A DNA stretch of 64,000 nucleotides. It comes from Piromyces finnis (lineage: Eukaryota; Neocallimastigomycota; Neocallimastigomycetes; Neocallimastigales; Neocallimastigaceae). The position numbers and the translations under genes were made by a program. The notes beneath the pieces are model-generated. The model saw nothing but the letters and a program-made list of their open reading frames with translations. It had not been told where the DNA came from and did no database searches. This document shows positions 1-12,711 of this stretch, piece by piece. Position 1 is the stretch's first letter. Every line of letters begins with the position of its first letter. Location of the stretch: assembly GCA_002104945.1 (NCBI GenBank), contig MCFH01000016.1:310001-374000 (forward strand), read 5' to 3'.

Positions 1-385
1 CACATTTTTCAATTTTACTGGTAGAGATAGCCTTTTTTTGATTTAAAACTTTAACTTCAAGTTTTCCTCTTTCAATATTCTTCTTTAAAAAATATATTTC
101 ATTAAGACTTTTACATCTACGATTATATAATCCATGAAATAAGTTTGAATGAACAGTGTCATTTGTATTTTTAGTAATATCATTTTCATTTTCTTCTTTT
201 TGGGTATCTGACAAACAATTAAAACTCTTTGAGCCCATAATCCTTTTTTCACTTCTAAATAACTTGTTAAACTTTATTAATTGCCTGTCAATATCGGATA
301 AACTATTATACTTATTTTCCGATATAGTATTTTGTATACTAATTGGTTCATCAAAATTTCCTCCTATTATTACTTTTTGAACCAT
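1..385 (-). CDS. Unknown protein, N-terminal part only (runs off the left edge)
   Basis: An open frame reads leftward from the ATG at 385-383 to the window edge with no stop, giving about 128 residues. The start MVQKVIIGGNFDEP is followed by a polar stretch rich in Asn, Lys and Ser, with a basic segment (LYNRRCKSLNEIYFLKK) near residues 88-104. I see no signal peptide, membrane segment or known domain. The ATG is preceded by a very AT-rich, stop-dense region, so it is probably the true start. An overlapping plus-strand frame (156-380) is hydrophobic and low in complexity, and is best read as its shadow. The product is not recognised. Confidence 0.6.
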   Translation of the reverse strand, partial: MVQKVIIGGNFDEPISIQNTISENKYNSLSDIDRQLIKFNKLFRSEKRIMGSKSFNCLSDTQKEENENDITKNTNDTVHSNLFHGLYNRRCKSLNEIYFLKKNIERGKLEVKVLNQKKAISTSKIEKC

Positions 386-1617
386 TTTTTTTATTAAGTA
401 TTTTTTTTTTATTATTTAAAAAGTTTTTAAAAAACTTTTTTTTTATTAGCTAATATAATAAGTAGATAAATAAGAAAATGTATTAGTAGATAAATAAGAA
501 AATGTATTAATTAAAATTGTATCTTCTTTTTAATTTTTTAATTTTAAACTACCTTTATTGAAAGCTGATTATTTTTCTTATTCTTTTGGGTATATAAGAA
601 TTTATTTATTTTAGAGTAGTTTTTTTTTTTTAAAAAATTAAGTGGAAAAGTGTTCATTATTTATATTAACAGTTTATAAAAAAAGAAAAAAAAAGAATTT
701 TACTAAAAGTAAATTAAAAAGATATATTTTTATCTCTTTAAATTTAGTTAAATATATTAATTAAATTAAATTTTACAAGTAGATTAAAATTTACTATAAA
801 TAAATATAATTGAAATAAAATAATTAATTTTTTATAATTTAAATGGAATTTATTCCTTATTTTTCTTTTTTTTGAAGTCTATCGAATGAATATCAATTTA
901 ATCTATTTAATGTTCAAATAAAAAAATGTTTAAAACAAATTACTTTGTAATTAATATATTTTTTGGTAATGTCTTTTAAACTTTTTTTTTTTTCATTAAA
1001 TGTAAAATATATATATAAAGGTATAATTAGATAAATTAATAAAATTAAATAATAATAATACAGTATAGCTTAAGTATAGTAATACATTTAAAACATTTTT
1101 CTTATTTTGTTTTTTATATTACTATAAAAAAAAAAAAAATATTCTCTTTCATTTTATTTTATTTTTTTTTTAGTCTTTTATTCATTTATTTTACTTTTTA
1201 CTTTTTAAAAATTTAATATTTTTAGTATTTCTTTAAAATTCATAAAAAAAAAAAAAAAAAAAAATATAATAAAACAAAATTAAAAAGGGTTTGTTGGATG
1301 TATAATAACTTGTTAAAAATGAATAAATATATTTGATTTTGGATAATAATGGTTATATAGCAATGAGTTAAATAAATAATAAAATGATAATTTATTATAA
1401 AATCAATATATAAAATGTATTTCAATACTTTTTTTTTTTTTTTTAATTTTTTAACCGATTTAAAAATTATAAATAAAAAAAAATTATATATAAATATGTT
1501 TTTTTTTTTTTTGTTGGCGAAAAATGATAATTAATATTTTATATAGAATTTAATATTTAATTATTAATTTTCTATATATATACATTGAAAACCGAGAAAA
1601 AAAAAATAAAGAAAAAA
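386..1617. other. Intergenic AT-rich region, no gene seen
   Basis: This is more than 85 percent A+T by eye, with homopolymer T and A tracts (for example about 1244-1264 and 1430-1444). The only open frames are short and hydrophobic and come from poly-T. It lies between the 5' end of the left-edge gene and the 3' end of the Ima1-like gene, so it should hold the promoter of the former and the terminator of the latter. I can assign no specific sites. Confidence 0.6.
461..508. repeat. Perfect tandem duplication of a 24-bp unit
   Basis: The 24 bases at 461-484 (beginning AGTAGATAAATAAG) recur without change at 485-508. This is not a simple homopolymer or trinucleotide repeat, so it is probably a recent slippage or duplication event in the promoter-side region of the left-edge gene. 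No function can be inferred. Confidence 0.85.
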
Positions 1618-4600
1618 TTAATCTTTTTTTGTATGTACTGAATTGATCCAGTGATCTACTATAAATATTATTAGTACAGAAAGAATCATTGGTAGAAATT
1701 GAAGATTGATGATATATATTAAATTTAATTTTGGAAGTAACTCATTTTGATCAAACCCATATTTTGTCATATTTTGATATATATTATTATTAATAAGTTT
1801 TAACTTGTGAGAAATTGTGTGGGATACTAAATTTAATTGATTAAGGTTTTCAGAAAGGTAGTATATAATATGAAGTAAAAGAATCGGTTGAATCAATACA
1901 ACATAAATTGTATTGGACGCAGCTAATGTTAAAAGTAATCTTCGGATCTTACTCTATATATATATATATAAAAGTTTTTTGTTTAGTTCAATATTTTATA
2001 AAAATTTTATGTATTTTGGTTAGGAATTTTAAATATTTGTTATTTAAGTAAAACAAATTTATTAATATTTATAAATAATATAGTTGTAATCATTATAATT
2101 ATAAATGCTTGTTATTAGTTTTTCTTTTATTATTATTAATATATTTCAATATTGATGGAAAAAGGATAATTACCCTAATTTTCGGTTTATATTGATTATA
2201 AAGTAATGATGAATTTGAATCTACATTGGTATAAGGAGTAAAATTTTGTAGAGCAACACCAAATGTTTTATTATTCTTTTTTTGTTCCAATTTTCTAATC
2301 CAGTAACGTTTTTCGAGATATAAAATTTGTTCAAATTTAGAAAATTTCCAAATGCCTTTTAACACAATATACGCTGACCATATACTAATGCCAATTCTTC
2401 CAAGCTGAATAACAAAATCTACACTATTTTTCACTTGTAAATAGTAAAGTCGATTATAAAGGAAGAATTGAAAAGAGTCTAAACTCTTCTTTATGCTAGA
2501 ATCCATAAAAAAGTCAAGAAGAAGAAGAATAGAATGTATAATTAATAAATGAATGATATTTAAATAACATCCAATTTTAATAAGTTGGGTCAATTCTGTA
2601 TATTGTTTTTCATATATTTCCTTATTCCGTTCTAGTTGAAGTAAAGTATTATGTTTTTTTTTATCATTCGGTAGCGAATACTTATTACTAGATGACTTGT
2701 GAATAAAGTTTTTCCATGATGACTTATGTGGTGAACTTACTTGAATAGATGAAAGAATATCTTCTAATCCAGTAGATTCCTTTGTTTATAATAATAATAT
2801 CGAAAAAAAAAATTGAATATTATTATTAATTAAAAATAATAGTAAATAAAATTTATGTATTTATAATAATTTTATGATTATTTTAAACGATTGCTTTGCA
2901 TTTTTTTATATTTTTTATCCATAAAAGTTTTTTTTTTTTTTTCATTTTATTTTGAAAAAAAAAGTATTAAAACAGATTTTTTATCTACCTCAGGTAAAAA
3001 GAATTTTTGGGATTTTTGCATAATTTCAGTTAATTGATCCGAAGTATCCGTTTTTTTATTATTTAATGATTGTTTTATTAATAAATTTTCATCATCACTA
3101 TCTGAAAAATTATGATTAAATGAATTATTTGCATGATGAAGTCCATTCAGTTTATTAGAATAATTAAAGATATTTCCAACCGGTTTATTGTTATGTATAT
3201 CATTATTAAAGACATTATTATCACTATTATTGTTATTGCTTGAAATATAAGAGGTAAGTTTAGTAAGTTTTGGTACTTCTCCACCACCTAAATTTTTTTT
3301 ATTTCCAAAAAGAAAAGGGACAGGATTTGATTTCGATAAATCTTCTTTGATTAATGTGTTAGATTCATGACTTCGATAATTATTCATATTTGAAATGTCT
3401 TTAATGGGATTATTTAATTATGATATTATTTTAAATATAATATATTATTATATATTAGTTAATATTAACTATTATTGCCAAGGAATTTTTTTTATAACTT
3501 ACTTTTATCAGTATCCATAAGATCATTATTATTGTCCTTTTTAGCCCATAATCCTTCTTTTTTATTTCTGTTTGAGAAACTGGTGTTTAAAGAATTCGTA
3601 TTATATTGACTGAAAAATCCAGTTTTATTTTTAGTGCTGATGTATGTATAATTAGGTAAACTAGAGAGAGGCCTGTTTAAAAATAAGGAAGCACTTCCAT
3701 TAGTATTAGATTTCGTATTAAATAAGGAATTTGAATGTCCTTTCGTGGGTGAATCCTCAAATGATTTAATATTTTTTCCGTTTTCTTCTTTTTCTTCTTT
3801 AAATATACTGTCATCATTGATATCAAAAGAACTGTCTGGGATAGTACAATGATCACTGTCCTCATCATCATAATAATAATTCTTGTCTACTATTGAAGGT
3901 TTTATTGAAAAATGAGAATTTCTATTTGACTTTTGTTTTGATTTTTTATTATTATCTCGATATTTATTGTTATTTTTATGAGGTGTAGTGATGGAAAAGG
4001 ATCTTTTAAATTGTCTTTCTAATTGAACGGAAAATTCATCATCAATTTCATTATTAACGGAAGTGGTTTCATCTTCTTTATTTGTTAAATGCTCAGAATT
4101 TGTTTTGGAATAATCAAAATCGTTATTATATATATATTTATTATTTTTAGTTAATAGTTCATAGGTTTTTGCAACACCTGGAATGGTAGAATGTGTTCTT
4201 TTTAATTCAACTATTGGTGTCGGTTTATGAAGAGTGTTACTAATAAAAATATAGGTTTGTATGGAAAAGTCCCATATAACCTAGGTTTATTAATACAAAT
4301 AAATATTAAAAATAAGTTTCAGGGTAATAAATTTATTAAACTATCTTTTATTATTAAAAATACTAAAATATTTATTTATTTATTTATTCTTTTTTTTTTT
4401 TTTTTTTTTTTTTTTTTGGTATATTTATTTTAAAAATATATTTATAAAATAAATTCATAAATATATAATTTTTACCTTTAAAAATAAAATTAAATAAAGT
4501 AAACTTATGTACTTAAATAGGGTCACTCCGCTGGAAGATGCTTTATACCATATTAAATATAAACCATTTAATGAAATTATCAAGTATACCGGCCATAAAA

Positions 4601-6499
4601 ATTCTTTATTTGTAGTTTTTTTAAAAATAGGTTTTAGCATAATTTCATTTTTTATATATTCAATGAAGCTAAAAAATATAAATATACAAGAAAGGCATAC
4701 ACAGAGAATAAACCAATAATTCCAAAGTTGCCTTGGACATTCATTTTGGGTATGTTCATTTATTTTTAAATTTAAATATTCTTTCATTAAATCATCCTCT
4801 TCAATATTATCAAGTTTATTATCTGTATTACTCCAAAGTTTTGCACAATTCCAATCAATACTATTAATTTTACTAAATGCAAATAATATAAAATATTGAT
4901 TGAATGGTATATCATATGATAAAATATCACTTATAGTTGATTGTAATAATTCAGGTAAAGATCTCATATTATTTCTATATGCTTCAGGTTCTAGGAAACC
5001 TAATAAATATGAGAGGAAAATAAAATATATATTACAAAATTATTATTATTATTTTTTATTTTACCTAGCTATATTTTTTTTATTAATAATGTTTATCTTT
5101 TTTTTTTTTTTAATATATATTTTTACATACATTTTAATAATAAAATAGATAACCAGAATGTTCCAATGATACCTAAAATAAAACATATAGAAATTCCTAT
5201 AATCATAATACACATTTTTAACTTTTCTCTTATAGTTGAAAGAGTTTGTTTTACTGGTGATATTGTTATAAATGATTCTTCAATACTTTTATAAAAGGAT
5301 TGATTTTTTTTTCGATTTTCTAGCAATAATTTTAGATCACGATATTTATATTGATTATTTTCAAGCTCCTTTGAAACACGCTTACTACACTCAGCACAAA
5401 CAATAGGATATTTTCTTTCTAGATGAGCTTTGAATTGAGGTAAATTATCTAAATATTTTTCGTATTCTGAATCCTATATAAATTTTTTTATTTATTTAAA
5501 TAAATATTAAAATTTTATTTTTTAATAGCTCAGTAAATTTTAGGCAAATTTTAAAATATACTTATATAAGTATAGTATTATATTTTTATATTTAATAATT
5601 TTACATCTTCATCTGGTAAATAATCAGCAAGTCTTTGCCTTATATATTCTTGATGCATTTTACAGGTGTCACAAAAATAATCATTTATTGTAACATTTTC
5701 TATTTATATTAAAATGATGTATAATATTATTTAGTTGAAAAAGGTCTTTTAAATTTTTTTATAATAATTAATTTTAAATGTAAATTAACCTTTTTCACAA
5801 TATTTTATGTTTGCTTGATTTGCATTATTTTCCATAATATTTTCAAATTCTGAAATGTCCTGAATTTCACCATTCTTATATTAGAGAATATATATTTATA
5901 ATTTTATAATAATGAGTAAATATTTCAAGAAAAATATATAAATTCTGAAATATATAATATTCACCTCATTTACATAATTCCAATTATCTTTCATATATAC
6001 AACGAAATTTTTATAATTAATTAATATTTATTAAAATCCTAATTTTAATATAAAAATATTTAAATATCATACCACATCTCCTACACCACCAATATCTTGG
6101 CTTATTATTTACCCATTTTTCTTTTATTCTCTGATCTTTTGGTGGTTTGGTAAATTCTGAATCACAGTTACAGTAGAAGCAAGTAACTTTAATTGGCAAT
6201 AACTCAACAATAAAATTATATATCCTATTAATATAATAAAAAATATTAATATTACTATTTTTTTTATCTATTGAATGACTTCATTAAATTATTAATTATT
6301 CAAAGCAAAAAAAGAAAAATAATAATAACAACGATTATAAATTATAATACCTATATACAATAATAAGTGATATTATTGTAGTTATTGAAAATAAAAAGAA
6401 TGTATTATGAACTACTTCGTTTATAATATCATATAGTAATGGTGATATTTTTGTTATATATTCTTGAAATGAGTTGATTATTACGTTATCTACATTCAT
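1618..6499 (-). CDS. ima1: Ima1/TMEM201 (NET5/Samp1)-type inner nuclear membrane protein
   Basis: Eleven exons join in phase (6351-6499, 6073-6224, 5965-5987, 5790-5874, 5605-5699, 5131-5473, 4476-4999, 3503-4280, 2989-3398, 2174-2779, 1618-1953) into about 1166 aa. Order: an N-terminal membrane segment; an Ima1 N-terminal zinc domain with CFYC, CRRCG, a short NGE motif, FCDTC, LADYLPDED and RKYPIVCAEC; a membrane segment near residue 270; a membrane cluster around 370-455; a long Ser/Asn-rich disordered stretch; and further membrane segments near the C-terminus. In its family the protein sits in the inner nuclear membrane and links heterochromatin or LINC complexes to the envelope. The zinc domain makes the family call firm. 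The C-terminal exons (2174-2779 and 1618-1953) are less certain. They splice cleanly but the tail is longer than usual, so a separate downstream gene is possible. Donors vary (GTATTA, GTATGA, GTGAAT, GTAGAT). Confidence 0.82.
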
Positions 6500-6929
6500 T
6501 CTATATTAATATAACTATACTTTATTAAATTTTTGAATTTTTTTTTCTCATAATTCAGACTTAAATTTTTGTAATTTACGATTAAAAATGTTTAATTTTT
6601 TTAAGAAAAGGTTTTAAATAAACTATTTTTAATTAGTCTAGATACTATATATATTATGAAATACAGATCAATTTATTGAAATTCTTTATATATGTGGAAT
6701 ATTGTGTTTTAAAGCTTTTCAATTATTAATTACTCTTTTTTAATAGATATTAAATTTTAATATTTTAATAGAAAAAAAAAAAAATTAACATTTCATTATT
6801 TAATAAACTCTTTACACACACTTTTAATTTATTAGTTTTTAAAATTTAAAAAAAGTATATTAAACTCTATACAATAAAATTAAAGATTATAATTAAATTT
6901 TAAATTTAATTGGTGGAGTTTTTTTTAAA

Positions 6930-6931
<2 letters not shown>

Positions 6932-6962
<31 letters not shown>
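6932..6962. repeat. Poly-T tract of 31 bases upstream of DDX47
   Basis: An uninterrupted T run lies 67 bp upstream of the DDX47 start codon and is followed by an A-rich leader. Similar T tracts sit near gene starts elsewhere in the window and may act as nucleosome-excluding promoter elements. That role is an inference. Confidence 0.7.
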
Positions 6963-6969
<7 letters not shown>

Positions 6970-7028
6970 ATAATAAACTTTTGTAATTATCTTTTTAAAC
7001 TATTATAAAAAATAAAAAAAAAATAAAA

Positions 7029-9416
7029 ATGGCAAAAACTGAAAAAGTTATAAAGAAAACTGAAAAAGAAGAAGAAAAGCAAGTTACTTTTGAAAGTTTG
7101 GTAAGATATTACATTTATATATAATTATATTGAAGCAAATATTACAAATAATATAATTTATGGAATTTCAAAGAATTTAATTTGAAATCAAGATTTCAAA
7201 ATTAAATAATAAAAAAAAAAAAAAAGGAAAAAAAAGAAAAGAAAAAAGGAAATTATATAATATGAATTAACATTTTAATAATAAAATTCACAATATTTAT
7301 AATAATTTTTAGGGTATAATTCCACAAATTTGTGAAGCATGTGAAAGATTAAAATTTAAAGCACCATCTGAAATTCAAGCTAAATCTATTCCAATTGCAC
7401 TCCAAGGTATATTTAATTATAATAACATATTAATATTCATTATAATAAATAATATTAATTTTTTTCATTATTTCTTGTAAACATTCAATAGGAAGAGATA
7501 TTATTGGTCTTGCTCAAACAGGTTCAGGTAAAACTGCAGCCTTTTCAATTCCAATTCTTCAAGAATTATGGAATGCTCCTCAACCATTTTTCGCATGTAT
7601 TATGTCACCAACAAGGTATATAAAATTTTAAATAAAAATAATAATTCATAAATTAATATTTATAAAATTAAAAAAAAAGTCAAAATAAAAGTAATTAAAT
7701 TTTCATGAAATATATGTGTTAAATAAAAAAGAGAATTAGCAATTCAAATTGCCGAACAAATTGAAGCTCTTGGTTCAACTATGGGTGTTCGTTGTGCAAC
7801 TATTGTTGGTGGTATGGATATGATGACCCAAGCCATTGCTTTATCAAAAAAGCCTCATGTTATTGTTTGTACACCAGGTCGTTTAGTTGATCACTTAGAA
7901 AATACTAAAGGTTTTAATCTTAAACACTTAAAATATTTGGTAAGATTGAAATTTTATTATTAAAGTATTTAAAAATAAATAATTATAATTGGAAAGCACC
8001 ATTTTGTTAAAATATAAAAAATCCTTAAATTATTAGATTCTTGATGAAGCTGATAGATTATTAGATTTAGATTTCGGTGATGAAATTGATAAAGTATTAA
8101 AAGTAATTCCACGTGATCGTCATACATATTTATTCTCAGCTACTATGACTAATAAGGTTGAAAAATTACAACGTGCTTCTCTTGTAAATCCAGTAAAAAT
8201 TGAAGTTGCTACAAAGTAAATATAAAATATAATATTTCATAAATTATAAAATTTATTAAATTACCATAATATATCTTAATGATATAATATTTATTTAAAT
8301 ATAACTTTTACTATTAATAATTATTTTTTAAAATTAAAAAGATACTCTACTGTTGATACTTTATTACAATATTATTTATTCTTCCCATTCAAAAATAAAG
8401 AATGTTATTTAGCTTATTTATTAAATGAATTAGCAGGACAAACAACAATTGTATTCACTACAACTTGTTTAGTTTCTCAAAAGTTAACTTTAATGCTTCG
8501 TAATTTAGGTTTTCAAGCTGTATGTTTACATGGTCAATTATCACAAGCAAAACGTATTGGTGCATTAAATAAATTCAAAAGTGGAAGTCGTGGTATTTTA
8601 ATTGCTACTGATGTTGCATCTCGGTATATTTCCCTTAAATTTTATTAATATTAATAATATATAACAATTAAATAAATATATTTATTATTTTTGTATGGTA
8701 TGAAAATAAGTTTTATTAATAGCTTTAATTAATTTTTATATAAAACTAATTATAATAGTGGTTTGGATATTCCATCTGTAGATGTCGTTATTAATTATGA
8801 TGTTCCACAATCATCAAAAGACTATATTCACAGAGTTGGTCGTACTGCTCGTGCTGGTCGTTCAGGAAAATCTGTAACCTTTGTTACCCAGTAAGTATAA
8901 GAAAATTAATAATCACAAAATACAATATGTGAAATAATAATATATTTTATTATTTATTTCATTTAATTAATTATTTAAATTTTGCTATTTATTTTTATTT
9001 TATATTCTTTGATTAAAAAAAAATTAGATATGATGTAGAATGGTTCCAAAGAATTGAAGCAGCAATTGAAAAGAAAATGGAAGAATTCCCATTAGGTACT
9101 GGTAAAGAAAATGTTTTATTATTCCAAGAACGTGTTAGTGAAGCTTGTAGAATTGCAAACATGGTATGATAGAACTAATTAAAAATTAGATAAAATAAAT
9201 TTTGAAATAAAATTATACTGATAATAATATATATTTTTTATAAAAACTATATAAATAAATAAATAATAACAGCAAATTAAAGAAGAACAACAAAGTAAAG
9301 GAAAAAGATCAAGAAGAATGGATGATGGTGACGATATTGAAGAATCAGGAATGATTCCAGGAAATAAAAGAAAATTTGCTTCAAAAGGAGGAAATCGCAA
9401 AAAGTCAAGAAAATAA
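7029..9416 (+). CDS. rrp3: DEAD-box ATP-dependent RNA helicase DDX47/Rrp3
   Basis: Nine exons (7029-7100, 7313-7406, 7492-7615, 7732-7939, 8037-8215, 8342-8623, 8759-8890, 9028-9163, 9273-9416) splice in phase to 456 aa. All core motifs are visible: the Q motif ([13 protein letters not shown]), motif I AQTGSGKT, Ia PTRELA, Ib TPGRL, DEAD in [40 protein letters not shown] and [11 protein letters not shown]. The LLDLDF sequence after DEAD and the short lysine-rich tail ending in KKSRK fit DDX47/Rrp3, a nucleolar helicase needed for 18S rRNA processing in the small-subunit processome. The length is close to the human and yeast proteins. DDX49/Dbp8 is a less likely alternative. It is a complete, constitutive-looking gene. 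Confidence 0.93.
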
Positions 9417-10050
9417 ATTATTTGTTAAAGTTTTTAATATTATTTTTTTTATATTGCATATTTATTATAGATTCATAACTTATTTAATTAAATTTTAGAG
9501 TAAAAAGGTGTTAATATTTTATTTATTAATGAAGATTTCATTTATTATAAAAAAAAAAAAAGTAATAATATATATATTATTACTATAAAAATTAAAATAA
9601 AATAAATAAAATTTAGATATTAAAATACTTATTAGCTTTTTGATTCAATATTATTTTTAATGAATGGTTTTTCTAAATTTTATATATTATTTATTTTGAT
9701 ATATATTGATAATATATAATTATAAAAATTAAAATTTAAGATTTTTCCATATATCATAAACCTGAAGTATATTAAAGTATATATTATTTATTGTTTTCTA
9801 GTTTCTATAAATAATAATTATTATAAAAAATAAAAACTTTTAATTTTCCTTTACCAATAAATCGAGAATGTTTTATATTTAATAATTTGTATTATAACAT
9901 TAATGTTTTTATTTAAAAATTTTTAACCCTCCTTGTTAACTTTGAAATTTTATGCATAATATTTTATAAACTAAAAATATTACAAATTACAAATATATAA
10001 TTTAATTTTGATAATTCAATAATAAAGTAATTATTTTTTTCTTTTAATAC

Positions 10051-10137
<87 letters not shown>

Positions 10138-10138
10138 C

Positions 10139-10206
<68 letters not shown>

Positions 10207-10231
10207 CAGTATTATTATTATTATTATTATC

Positions 10232-10305
<74 letters not shown>

Positions 10306-10306
10306 C

Positions 10307-10338
<32 letters not shown>

Positions 10339-10339
10339 C

Positions 10340-10426
<87 letters not shown>

Positions 10427-10757
10427 TTTTAAATTTATAGAAAATTTAACTTTTTTCATAGCTAATTATTTTAAGTGTGACTATTTTTAATAATTTAAAA
10501 TAAAAAAAAAATAATTATTTTATTTTATTTAAATAATAGCGAAGAATTACTTGTTAGTAAAAAACTTTATTAATATAAAAAGAATAAAAGAAAAAAGAAA
10601 AAAAAGAATTTAATCAAATCAAATCAAATTAAATTAAATCAAATTGTCAACTACATATTTAAGAGTATATATATATATATATTTTTTGTTATTGTAATTC
10701 TTATTGTTCTTTTTTTACTCGGATTTAATACCTCAATAATTTATTATATTATTTAAA
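9417..10757. other. Intergenic region with a large ATT repeat, no supported gene
   Basis: AT-rich spacer between two plus-strand genes. The only long open frame (10031-10459, minus) is the translation of the trinucleotide repeat described separately. The last 200 bp hold short repeats (AAATC-type at about 10614-10640 and TA at 10666-10682) directly upstream of the deacetylase. Confidence 0.6.
10050..10425. repeat. ATT/AAT trinucleotide microsatellite with interspersed CAG interruptions
   Basis: Roughly 375 bp of (ATT)n with CAG interruptions at 10138, 10207, 10231, 10306 and 10339, switching to (AAT)n from about 10395. On the minus strand the array keeps an open frame (10031-10459) coding for a Tyr run, then Asn runs broken by Thr-Asp pairs, with a short start (MKKVKFSINLK) and end (SIKRKK). 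The intervals between interruptions are 69, 24, 75 and 33 bp. I treat it as a repeat and not as a proven gene, since nothing outside the repeat resembles coding sequence. Confidence 0.85.
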
Positions 10758-12163
10758 ATGCCATCAATTAAAAAGTTGTCATTATTAACTATTTTACCAT
10801 GGTTAGGTATATATAAAATGATTTATATAATATTTATTTTTAAAAGAATTAAAAAATAAATTATAATGATAACCCTTTTTTTTTTTATTTTTTGCAAAAA
10901 CAGTTGCAACTGAAAAAATATATTCATGTCAAAAAAACAATACAATTGCTTTAACAGTAATAGTTTATTTTAATTATATATATTTAATTTTTAATAAAAT
11001 TTATATCTACTTAAAATTATTTGAATCATTAATTTATTTGAAATAAAATTTAATTAGTTTGATGATGGACCATATAAATATACAAGTGAACTGATTGATT
11101 TATTAAATACTAAAAATATTAAAGCAACCTTTTTTATTAATGTTGGTAAGTAGTAAGTTATTTTTTTATCTCATTAAAATTATTATTATTAATGTATATA
11201 AATATTATCACAATAGAAAATTATTGGATTGACTTACCATATAATACAGAAAAACAAGCAGTTATAAAAAAAGCCTATGAAAGCGGACATCAAATTGCAT
11301 CACATACATGGGCTCATAGTATTCCAAGTGATGTTAATCAATTCGATGAAATGATGAAAAAAACTGATAATTGGATAAAAAGTGTAATTGGTCATAAACC
11401 ATCTTATTTCAGAGCTCCAAGAGGAGAATGCAATAGTGACTGTATTAATTATTTACAAGAAAAAGATTATAAACTCATTCAATGGGATGTAGATACAAAT
11501 GATGTAAGTAAATAATTTATAATTTAAGATAAATTATTACTCTTTTCAAAAAATTAAATTATATATTAATATAAATGAAAGTGGGATACATCTAACGGTG
11601 TGGATTATAGAGTTGGAAAAGCTAAAGAATTTTTATCTGAAAATTTTAATTATAAAAGAAGCAATTACTTAATATTAATGCATGATGTTTATAAACATAC
11701 CTTAGAAAAAATTGTTACTTGGATTGCTGATAATAAACCACTTGGTTATGAATTTGTTACTGTTGCCGAATGTTTAGGAGATAAATCATCGATGTATCGC
11801 TCAATTCAAGAAAATACAATTGATAAAACAAGTACAACAACTACTACTATTAATACAACATCTACTACTAAAACAACTACTTCAGTAGCTGAACCAACTA
11901 CGACATCTATTATTAATAATACTATCCCCGAAAATTCCACTTATAATAATAATAATGAAATTACAAATGACAATAATAATGTTAATAGTAATGAGTTAAC
12001 CAATAATAATAATTTAGACAGTTTTTATAATAATACTATAATGAATGATGAGAACTATGGAAATCTTAACTATGAAAGTTCATCAACATCGATAAACAGA
12101 CATTATAGCCTCTTATTATTGTTTTCATTAATTGCTATTCTTTTAAAATTATTTTATTTATAA
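10758..12163 (+). CDS. Carbohydrate esterase family 4 polysaccharide (chitin) deacetylase, secreted and probably anchored
   Basis: Five exons (10758-10806, 10904-10956, 11058-11145, 11217-11503, 11582-12163) join to 352 aa. Residues 1-20 form a signal peptide (MPSIKKLSLLTILPWLVAT). NodB-domain motifs follow: LTFDDGP (split by the second intron), SHTWAH with the two metal-binding His, FRAPRGE, WDVDTND and LILMHD. These supply the Asp-His-His metal site and catalytic His of CE4 enzymes that remove acetyl groups from chitin (or, in rumen fungi, acetylxylan). The motif RAPRGE varies from the usual RPPYG. A Thr/Ser/Asn-rich linker (about residues 225-330) leads to a hydrophobic C-terminus (YSLLLLFSLIAILLKLFYL) that suggests a GPI or membrane anchor. 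Substrate is inferred from family; cell-wall chitin is most likely. Confidence 0.9.
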
Positions 12164-12711
12164 AATGCCATTTAATTTAAAATATTATGGAAACTTATAT
12201 GTAAAATTTTGAGTATCAATTATAATATATATTTTTTTTTTTTTTGATTTTAAATAACGTTACTTGTATATAGAAAGTATAAATACTACTACGTTTTCTA
12301 ATAGTTCTTAACGATTAATTAGTAGTTCATATATTTTTTTAACATAAATACTAATCAGCTTATTAAATTATCATTATTTATATATTTATAAATCTTTTAG
12401 CATTTCTTTTTATCATTTATATCATATTTAATATTTTGATTATATTGATTATAAAAAATTTATAATTAGGTTTTGCTACATTATCAAAAAAAAAAAATTA
12501 TAATTATTAAGATAAATTAAATTTTTTTTTTTTTAAAATGAAATTACCAAAAATAAAACATAATATTAGTATATTTAGTTTAATATAATTAAAATATTTC
12601 TTCTTAGCATTTTAATGTAAATAAATATAATAAATAAAATTGTATTAATGATAAATATTTTTAATATAATAATTACTTTCACATAATAATATAATATATT
12701 CAACAATTCAA
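12164..12711. other. Intergenic or 5' region, no gene assigned
   Basis: AT-rich sequence between the deacetylase stop and the first recognised exon of the LxxFFG-repeat gene. A possible first exon with an ATG at 12538 (reading MKLPKIKHNIS) lies here, but no splice from it to the next exon keeps phase with confidence. The true start of the downstream gene is probably hidden in this stretch. Confidence 0.45.

Noticed and set aside
1240-1425. Short hydrophobic minus-strand open frame
   Set aside because: Low-complexity translation of T/A tracts with no homology or coding signal.
10031-10459. Asn-rich open frame as a real protein gene
   Set aside because: It is almost wholly the translation of an ATT repeat, with no coding-like flanks, so it is listed as a repeat.
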